NCBI GenBank assembly: GCA_052389435.1
Contig: JBQTIB010000162.1
Location: 1 to 18,680, forward strand
Reading direction: 5' to 3'
Length of the DNA: 18,680 nucleotides
Source of the DNA: JBQTKD01 sp052389435
Lineage (GTDB): Bacteria; Actinomycetota; Actinomycetes; Sporichthyales; Sporichthyaceae
Shown: positions 13,732-18,680 of the stretch, piece after piece
Position numbering within the stretch: position 1 is the stretch's first letter
How the letters are laid out: the number at the start of each line of letters is the position of its first letter
Position numbers and translations under genes: made by a program
The notes under the pieces: generated by a model
Databases searched by the model: none
The model's input: the letters and a program-made list of their open reading frames with translations, nothing else
What the model was told of the DNA's origin: nothing

Positions 13732-14529
13732 TCAGGAGCTGGCGGACACCCGCACGTCCGAGCCGGCCAGGATCGTCTGCGCGACGCCGGCGGGGTCGTC
13801 CCACATCGGCATGTGACCCCAGCCCCGCGGGGTGAGCCAGCCGGTGTGGGCGGGCAGTTCCTCGCGGACCCGGCAGCCGCGGGCCAGGATGACGTCGCGG
13901 CTGCCGAAGGCGACGGTCACCGGCACGTCGATGACCATGCCGCCGGTGAAGCGCTGGCCCTTGATCGAGGCCATCGCCGGTTCGAACGCCGCGGAGCCCG
14001 TAAGGGCGGCGATGTCGGCGAGCATCACCGAGCGCGGGGTGCGCCACGGCTTTCCGAGCAGGTTCGCGGTCAGTGCCATGCGCAGCGGCGGGACCCGGGA
14101 GAGCGGGCCGAGGGCCGGGCCCAGCAGCGGCGGCAGCGCACGGAAGTTCTCGACCTGACGCTTGGCGTAGTACGGCACGTCGCCGCGCCACAGCCCGGCC
14201 GGCGAGATGCCGACGACCGACGCGACCGCGCCGAGCTTGGCCATCTCCAGCCCGATCCAGCCGCCCAGGGAGTTGCCCGCGACGTGGGGCCGGTCGAAAC
14301 CGATCTCCGCGCAGAACTCGACGAGGGTCTGGGCCAGGTCGCGAGGCAGCAGACCCTGCCCGTGCGGCAGCGGACTGGCGCCGAAGCCGGGCAGGTCTAC
14401 GGCCAGCACCTCGCGGTGGGCGGCGAGTTGCACGAGCACCGGATCCCAGGCTTCCTTGCGGCTGCCGATGCCGTGGACCAGCAGCAGCCGGGGACCGGAT
14501 CCGACCCGGGTATGCACGAGATTGGGCAT
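13732..14529 (-). CDS. Alpha/beta fold hydrolase
   Basis: This 265-residue protein has the full alpha/beta hydrolase core: oxyanion segment LLLVHGIGSRKEAW (residues 15-28), VDLPGFGASP (44-53), nucleophile elbow GNSLGG with Ser87, Asp212 in AFGSRDVIL, and His239 in RGWGHMPMWDDP. The core length is typical and there is no signal peptide, so it acts in the cytoplasm. The substrate is unknown; related proteins include esterases, epoxide hydrolases and C-C bond hydrolases. The ATG at 14529 has GGGAG about seven bases upstream. It is divergent from the acyl-CoA dehydrogenase gene, so the two may be co-regulated through the palindrome between them. The propeller genes lie downstream in the same direction. 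Confidence 0.9.
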   Translation of the reverse strand: MPNLVHTRVGSGPRLLLVHGIGSRKEAWDPVLVQLAAHREVLAVDLPGFGASPLPHGQGLLPRDLAQTLVEFCAEIGFDRPHVAGNSLGGWIGLEMAKLGAVASVVGISPAGLWRGDVPYYAKRQVENFRALPPLLGPALGPLSRVPPLRMALTANLLGKPWRTPRSVMLADIAALTGSAAFEPAMASIKGQRFTGGMVIDVPVTVAFGSRDVILARGCRVREELPAHTGWLTPRGWGHMPMWDDPAGVAQTILAGSDVRVSASS

Positions 14530-14593
14530 CGGGTTCTCCCTGGAGAAACGGACAGCGACTAGGGAAGATCGTTATGTGCACAGCCGCGCAAGT

Positions 14594-14674
14594 TACTCGT
14601 GAGTATGTTACCTTACCCACAGTAGATAGTTAGAGGGCGACCCCCTCCCCGATCGCTCACTCCCGGACGCGATC
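14594..14674. promoter_or_regulatory. Divergent promoter region with palindromic operator candidate
   Basis: TACTCGTGAGTA (14594-14605) is a 5-2-5 inverted repeat of the size and style bound by TetR-family repressors of lipid genes. A possible -10 for the acyl-CoA dehydrogenase gene, TAGATA, is at 14623-14628, which puts the palindrome over the -35 region. Further down, GATCGC (14651-14656) and GCGATC (14669-14674) could form a hairpin in the leader. No regulator gene is in the window. Confidence 0.45.
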
Positions 14675-14700
14675 TCTGCTCGCACGCGAAAGGCGACGCC

Positions 14701-16530
14701 ATGGGGCACTACCGCAGCAACCGGCGCGACATCGAGTTCAACCTGTTCGAGTTCCTCAAGCGCGACGAGGTCCTCGGCGGCGGCGCCTATGCGGAGATGG
14801 ACCTCGAGTCCGCCCGCGCGCTCCTCGACGAGATGGAGCGCCTGTCCGAAGAAGACCTCGCCGACTCGATGATCGACAGCGATCGCACTCCCCCGGTCTT
14901 CGACCCCAAGGACCACTCCGTGGTCATGCCCGCGTCGTTCAAGAAGGCGTATGCGGCCTACATGAACTCCGAGATGTGGCGCCTCGACATTCCCGAGGAA
15001 CTCGGTGGCACCGCGGCGCCGGCGTCGCTGCGCTGGGCGATCCAGGAGATGGTGCTCGGCGCCAACCCCGGCGTGCACGTCTACGCCGCGGGCCCCGGCT
15101 TCGCCTCGATGCTCTACCGCAACGGCACCGCCGAACAGAAGCAGCTCGCGCAGTACCTCGTCGACAGGCGGTGGGGCGCCACGATGGCGCTGACCGAACC
15201 TGACGCGGGGTCAGACGTGGGCGCGGGCCGCACGAAGGCGGTCCAGCAGCCCGACGGCACCTGGCACCTCACCGGCGTGAAGCGCTTCATCACCTCGGCC
15301 GAGCACGACATGGCCGACAACATCGTGCACTTCGTGCTCGCCCGCCCCGAAGGCGCAGGCCCCGGCACCAAGGGTCTGTCCCTGTTCATCGTGCCGAAGT
15401 TTCTCGTCGACCCCGCCACCGGCGAACTCGGCGAACGCAACGGCGTCTACGTCACCAACGTCGAGCACAAGATGGGCCTGAAGGTCTCCACGACCTGCGA
15501 GCTCACCTTCGGGGACTCCACGCCGGCCGTCGGCACGCTGCTCGGCGACGTCCACGACGGCATCGCGCAGATGTTCCAGATCATCGAGAACGCCCGCATG
15601 ATGGTCGGCACCAAGGCCATCGCGACGCTGTCCACCGGCTACCTCAACGCCCTGGCCTACGCCAAGGAGCGCGTCCAGGGCGCCGACCTGACCCGGGCCG
15701 CGGACAAGACCGCGCCGCGCGTGGCGATCCTGGCCCACCCGGACGTGCGCCGCTCGCTGATGATGCAGAAGTCCTACGCCGAGGGCATGCGAGCGCTCGT
15801 GCTGTACACCGCGAGCATCCAGGACGGGATCCACGCCGACGAGGCCGCCGGGCGCACCCCGGACCGCGACGCCGAGCGTCTGAACGACCTGCTGCTTCCG
15901 CTGGTCAAGGGCGTCGGCTCCGAGCGGTCCTACGCGCTGCTCGCCGAGTCGCTGCAGATCTTCGGGGGCTCGGGGTACCTGCAGGAGTACCCGATCGAGC
16001 AGTACATCCGCGACGCGAAGATCGACACCCTCTACGAGGGCACCACCGCCATCCAGGGCTTGGACTTCTTCTTCCGCAAGATCGTCCGGGACCAGGGCCA
16101 GGCGCTCACGGCGCTGGCCGAGCAGATCGAGAAGTTCGCCGCGCAGGACCCGTCCGGTCCGCTCGGCGCCGAGCGCGCCCTGCTCGGGCACGCCCTCGCC
16201 GACGTGCAGGCGATCGTCGGGGTCATGATCGGCTCGCTGACCGACGCCATGGGCCAGGTCGACGAGATGTACAAGGTCGGCCAGAACACCACGCGCCTGC
16301 TCATGGCCACCGGCGACCTCGTCATCGCGTGGCTGCTGCTGCGCCAGGCCGAGATCGCCCAGCGCGCTCTCGACGGCGGTCCGTCCGTCCGGGACGCGGC
16401 GTTCTATCGTGGCAAGGTCGCCGCGGCTCGGTTCTTCGCCGCCCAGGTGCTGCCCACGCTGCACTCGCAGCGGGTCATCGCCGAGGCCGTCGACAACTCC
16501 CTGATGGACATCGGCGAGACGGAGTTCTAA
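14701..16530 (+). CDS. fadE5: Acyl-CoA dehydrogenase, FadE5 type
   Basis: This 609-residue flavoenzyme oxidises acyl-CoA thioesters to trans-2-enoyl-CoA, the first step of beta-oxidation, using FAD. It matches mycobacterial FadE5 from end to end: N-terminus HYRSN..D.EFNLFE, then PPVFDPK.HSV, LTEPDAGSDVGA (residues 164-175), VKRFITS, LARPEGAGPGTKGLSLF, and NVEHKMGLKVS. Further on come RMMVGTKAIATLSTGYLNAL and the catalytic Glu446 in LYEGTTAIQ. A C-terminal extension of about 150 residues is typical of this long subfamily. GAAAGG lies eight bases before the ATG. It is followed after 2 bases by a lipoprotein gene and is divergent from an alpha/beta hydrolase gene. FadE5 of mycobacteria accepts a broad range of chain lengths. 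Confidence 0.94.
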   Translation: MGHYRSNRRDIEFNLFEFLKRDEVLGGGAYAEMDLESARALLDEMERLSEEDLADSMIDSDRTPPVFDPKDHSVVMPASFKKAYAAYMNSEMWRLDIPEELGGTAAPASLRWAIQEMVLGANPGVHVYAAGPGFASMLYRNGTAEQKQLAQYLVDRRWGATMALTEPDAGSDVGAGRTKAVQQPDGTWHLTGVKRFITSAEHDMADNIVHFVLARPEGAGPGTKGLSLFIVPKFLVDPATGELGERNGVYVTNVEHKMGLKVSTTCELTFGDSTPAVGTLLGDVHDGIAQMFQIIENARMMVGTKAIATLSTGYLNALAYAKERVQGADLTRAADKTAPRVAILAHPDVRRSLMMQKSYAEGMRALVLYTASIQDGIHADEAAGRTPDRDAERLNDLLLPLVKGVGSERSYALLAESLQIFGGSGYLQEYPIEQYIRDAKIDTLYEGTTAIQGLDFFFRKIVRDQGQALTALAEQIEKFAAQDPSGPLGAERALLGHALADVQAIVGVMIGSLTDAMGQVDEMYKVGQNTTRLLMATGDLVIAWLLLRQAEIAQRALDGGPSVRDAAFYRGKVAAARFFAAQVLPTLHSQRVIAEAVDNSLMDIGETEF

Positions 16531-16532
16531 CC

Positions 16533-17015
16533 GTGCACCTGCGCTACGCCACGGCAGTCCTGCTCGTCGGCGCGGCGCTGGCACTCGCCGGGTGCGCCGA
16601 TTCTCCCGACGCGAGCCCGCCCCCGAACCTCCCGGTCTCCCCGAGCGTGTCCCCCACGCTCTCGGCGTCGCCGCAGGCGTCGGCGGCGGGCCCGACGGCG
16701 GCGTTCTGCTCGTCGTTCGGCTCCGCCCTGGGCGAGTCCACGCTGCCGGCCGCGCTGCTGGACCTGCAGAGTTCCGGTGCCGAGGCCGTCGAGGAGTTGA
16801 CGGCGGCCGCAGCGGACACGGCCGCCGTCCTCGCCGGCATCGCAAGGCCGTCCGGGCTGGACCCGGACGTGGCGGCGCGAGCCACGGACCTGCAGGACGC
16901 ATTGACCGAGATGGCCGATCTCGGCGCGGACGATCCGGCCTCCACGCTGGCCGGCAGTGCGGTGACGCTCACCCGCGCGATCGGCGCGTTCACCGATTCC
17001 TGCACCGCCCCGTAG
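16533..17015 (+). CDS. Small secreted lipoprotein of unknown function
   Basis: This 160-residue protein starts at a GTG two bases after the acyl-CoA dehydrogenase stop. A short signal sequence ends in the lipobox ALAG-Cys21 (VGAALALAGC), predicting lipid anchoring to the outer face of the membrane. A Pro/Ser-rich linker of about 30 residues (SPPPNLPVSPSVSPTLSASP) leads to a helical Ala/Leu-rich domain with two cysteines, in FCSSFG and at FTDSCTAP near the C-terminus, probably joined as a disulphide. No family is recognised. Position suggests co-expression with the dehydrogenase, but a functional link is not evident. Confidence 0.82.
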   Translation: MHLRYATAVLLVGAALALAGCADSPDASPPPNLPVSPSVSPTLSASPQASAAGPTAAFCSSFGSALGESTLPAALLDLQSSGAEAVEELTAAAADTAAVLAGIARPSGLDPDVAARATDLQDALTEMADLGADDPASTLAGSAVTLTRAIGAFTDSCTAP

Positions 17016-17050
17016 CGGGCGGACGGCGCTCGTGGGACCGACCGGGTGAC

Positions 17051-17070
17051 GCCGGAAAATATTTTCCGGC
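17051..17070. repeat. 20-base perfect palindrome with AT-rich centre
   Basis: GCCGGAAAATATTTTCCGGC reads the same on both strands over all 20 bases. It lies 35 bases after the lipoprotein stop. As RNA it could form an eight-pair stem with an AUAU loop, so it may be a terminator. The AT-rich core in a very GC-rich genome equally suits a binding site for a dimeric DNA-binding protein. Confidence 0.7.
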
Positions 17071-17111
17071 CCACAGGTGTAATCCGTTTCACCGCCGGGT
17101 AACTACAGCCC

Positions 17112-17138
17112 CGAGCACGACCATCCAGTCGTGCCTCG
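17112..17138. terminator. Short hairpin in the intergenic region
   Basis: CACGAC (17116-17121) pairs with GTCGTG (17128-17133) around a six-base loop, and CGAG/CTCG flanks extend the stem past one bulged C. There is no T-run. It may act together with the hairpins on each side as part of a terminator region. Confidence 0.35.
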
Positions 17139-17226
17139 AACGTCAATGACAGTGGCTGCTGACCTGGTGGGGGTTCGCGGCCACGGCTCTACCGCTGTCA
17201 CCGGCACATGCGGCGGAAGAGTCCGC

Positions 17227-17276
17227 GACGACGGGTGGAGCGCCCGGATCGGCAGCCGCGCGCTCCACCCGTTGTC
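17227..17276. terminator. Strong bidirectional hairpin terminator
   Basis: A 17-base-pair stem (17227-17243 with 17260-17276) has a single G-T wobble and a 16-base loop. It lies 27 bases beyond the 3' end of the permease gene and downstream of the lipoprotein gene, so it can serve both converging units. Apart from this and two smaller inverted repeats, the interval 17016-17302 holds no credible gene. Confidence 0.7.
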
Positions 17277-17302
17277 ATGTTCGGGACTGCACGCCTTCGA
17301 CT

Positions 17303-18547
17303 TCAGACGCCGACGAGGCGGATCGAAAGCCACAGGGCCAGGGTCGCCACCAGGATCGCGGGCAACGTTGTCCACAGCGCGTGCCTGGTGAAATCCGCCA
17401 ACCGCGGGTGGATACCGCCCTGCCGGCAGACCCGCAGCCAGAGCATCGTGGCCAGCGACCCGACGTAGGTCAGGTTCGGGCCGACGTTCACCCCGATGAG
17501 CAGCGCGAGCACCGCCGCTGGCCCGCCCACCGGCAGGGCCAGCGGCAGGAGCAGCAGCACCGCGGGCAGGTTGTTCAGCAGGTTCGCCGCCACCGCGCCC
17601 ACGAGGGCGACCGCCAGCAGGCCCGCCAGCGTGGGGTCGTGGTCCACCAGGGGCCGGACGACGTCGTCGAGGCCCTGGGCGGAAACTGCCGCGACCACCA
17701 CCGCCAGCGAGGCGACGAACGCCAGGAACGGCGGATCGGCCGCGCCGAGTACCTCGCTCGGTCGTACCCGGCCGCGCAGCAGCGCGGGGACACCGAGCAC
17801 CGCAGCACCGACTCCGGCCACGATCCCGGGCGGCACCCCTGCAGCCTCGGACCCCAGGAACCCCACGATGGTAGCGATCAGTACCGCCAGGGCTAGGCGC
17901 GGGACGGGCACGAATGACGGCGGGCAGGCGGTCCCCCGCGCCCGAAGGTCGCCCGCAAAGCAGCGCCGGGTTCCGAGGTACTCGACGGCGAGCACCGCGA
18001 TCGACGGCAGCAGCATCAGAGCGGCGAAGCGTCCGACCGACAGACCGGAGGCCTCGAGGACCAGGAGGTTGGTCAGGTTGGCCACCGGCAGCAGCAGCGA
18101 CGCGGAGTTCGCGACGTGCACGGTGGCGTGCACGAACGGCCACGCGACCAGACCCGCAGCCGCCGCGGTAGCGATCACTACCGGAGTGAAGAGCACGACG
18201 GTCGCGTCCAGGCTCAGCGCGGTGGTGACCGCCGCTCCAACCCCGACCGTCCACCCCAACAGCGAGGTCGGCCGCCCTCGAGCCGCCCGCGCCAGCACGT
18301 AGCCCGCCCAGGCGAACAGGCCCTCGGCCGCACACAGCCGGGCCAGCACCAGCACCGCGACGAGAAATCCCAACGTCGGACCGATGTCCCGAAGCTGTTC
18401 CCACGCCGCGTCCAGCGGCAGGAGCCCGCTCGCGACGCACACCAGCGCCACCGGCACGGCAACCGCAGCCTCCGGAACCCCCCGTGGCCGACGAATCGCC
18501 ACGCCCAGCACCACCAGCAGCAGGGCCAACCCCAAGGCCAGCCCCAC
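17303..18547 (-). CDS. ArsB/NhaD-type (SLC13-like) permease
   Basis: This 414-residue integral membrane protein has about 10-12 hydrophobic segments. Family signatures are SLDATVVLFTPVV (residues 112-124), a second-half NLLNNLPAVLLLLPLAL, and VNVGPNLTYVGSLATMLW, which closely follows the pattern of arsenite permease ArsB. Members export arsenite or exchange ions across the membrane. No arsR, arsC or arsA is in the window, so the substrate remains open. The start is the GTG at 18547, preceded by GGAAGGGGG four bases upstream. The same frame is open back through the pentanucleotide repeat, but the repeat-encoded RCGAV peptide is not expected to be part of the protein. The gene ends before a strong terminator. 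Confidence 0.88.
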   Translation of the reverse strand: MGLALGLALLLVVLGVAIRRPRGVPEAAVAVPVALVCVASGLLPLDAAWEQLRDIGPTLGFLVAVLVLARLCAAEGLFAWAGYVLARAARGRPTSLLGWTVGVGAAVTTALSLDATVVLFTPVVIATAAAAGLVAWPFVHATVHVANSASLLLPVANLTNLLVLEASGLSVGRFAALMLLPSIAVLAVEYLGTRRCFAGDLRARGTACPPSFVPVPRLALAVLIATIVGFLGSEAAGVPPGIVAGVGAAVLGVPALLRGRVRPSEVLGAADPPFLAFVASLAVVVAAVSAQGLDDVVRPLVDHDPTLAGLLAVALVGAVAANLLNNLPAVLLLLPLALPVGGPAAVLALLIGVNVGPNLTYVGSLATMLWLRVCRQGGIHPRLADFTRHALWTTLPAILVATLALWLSIRLVGV

Positions 18548-18560
18548 GGCACCCCCTTCC

Positions 18561-18680
18561 CCGCACCGCACCGCACCGCACCGCACCGCACCGCACCGCA
18601 CCGCACCGCACCGCACCGCACCGCACCGCACCGCACCGCACCGCACCGCACCGCACCGCACCGCACCGCGCCGCACCGCA
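18561..18680. repeat. Pentanucleotide microsatellite, 24 units of CCGCA
   Basis: Twenty-four perfect five-base units fill 18561-18680 and run off the window; the 22nd unit (18666-18670) is CCGCG, the only variant. On the permease strand the unit is TGCGG, and the array ends exactly at the permease ribosome binding site, 13 bases before its start codon. No stop codon occurs in any frame on that strand, and every frame encodes the same cyclic RCGAV peptide. The array is prone to slippage, and the true copy number may be larger or misassembled. Confidence 0.95.

Noticed and set aside
12422..14620. 732-codon minus-strand frame that would fuse an Arg-rich protein to the first propeller
   Set aside because: The upstream part is an out-of-frame reading of the alpha/beta hydrolase gene; the signal peptide at 13699 marks the true start.
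17131..17391. 86-codon plus-strand open frame in the intergenic region
   Set aside because: It crosses the strong terminator hairpin and runs antisense into the permease gene, with no recognisable protein features.
17303..18547. Assignment as arsB in an arsenic resistance operon
   Set aside because: The signature motifs fit the superfamily, but no arsR, arsC or arsA is nearby, so only the family-level name is used.
18548..18676. N-terminal extension of the permease with repeated RCGAV units
   Set aside because: It is the translation of the pentanucleotide repeat, is open in every frame, and the GTG at 18547 has a good ribosome binding site and starts directly before the first membrane segment.

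Overview
The window is high-GC DNA with GTG starts, leaderless-looking genes and homologues best known from mycobacteria (SigG-type sigma factor, MhuD-type heme oxygenase, FadE5). It is most likely chromosomal sequence from an actinomycete (Actinomycetota); I cannot fix the genus. Genes are densely packed on both strands. Both ends of the window are repetitive (an imperfect inverted repeat on the left, a pentanucleotide repeat on the right), which would fit a contig bounded by repeats.

Left part (1-3133): a short coiled-coil protein; a minus-strand pair of an ECF sigma factor with a SnoaL-like tail followed 2 bases later by a DUF899 thioredoxin-like protein; then, divergently, two tandem small ABM-fold (antibiotic biosynthesis monooxygenase) proteins that are clear paralogues. 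A UUCG-capped bidirectional terminator closes this block against a convergent flavodoxin-like FMN reductase (3134-3880).

Defence block (4046-6587): a three-gene restriction-modification operon made of a C5-cytosine methyltransferase, a putative PD-(D/E)XK-like endonuclease with a QxK variant, and a Vsr-type mismatch endonuclease. The expected division of labour is protection of self DNA, cutting of unmodified DNA, and repair of the T:G mismatches that 5-methylcytosine deamination produces.

Middle (6821-10350): a type I Baeyer-Villiger monooxygenase overlapping by 4 bases a MetX-like alpha/beta hydrolase, a logical ketone-to-ester-to-alcohol-plus-acid module; a 54-residue GPGG-motif membrane protein; and an MhuD-like heme-degrading monooxygenase carrying a duplicated His-Gly metal-binding-like insertion.

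Right part (10362-18680): a VapBC-type toxin-antitoxin pair, two adjacent exported seven-bladed beta-propeller paralogues, an alpha/beta hydrolase, a divergent FadE5-type acyl-CoA dehydrogenase with a palindromic operator candidate, a small lipoprotein, and an ArsB/NhaD-type permease. The permease start codon lies 13 bases from a run of 24 CCGCA units. No stretch longer than 300 bases lacks a gene; the longest gaps (6588-6820, 17016-17302) are rich in inverted repeats. No rRNA, tRNA, CRISPR array or intact transposase was found.
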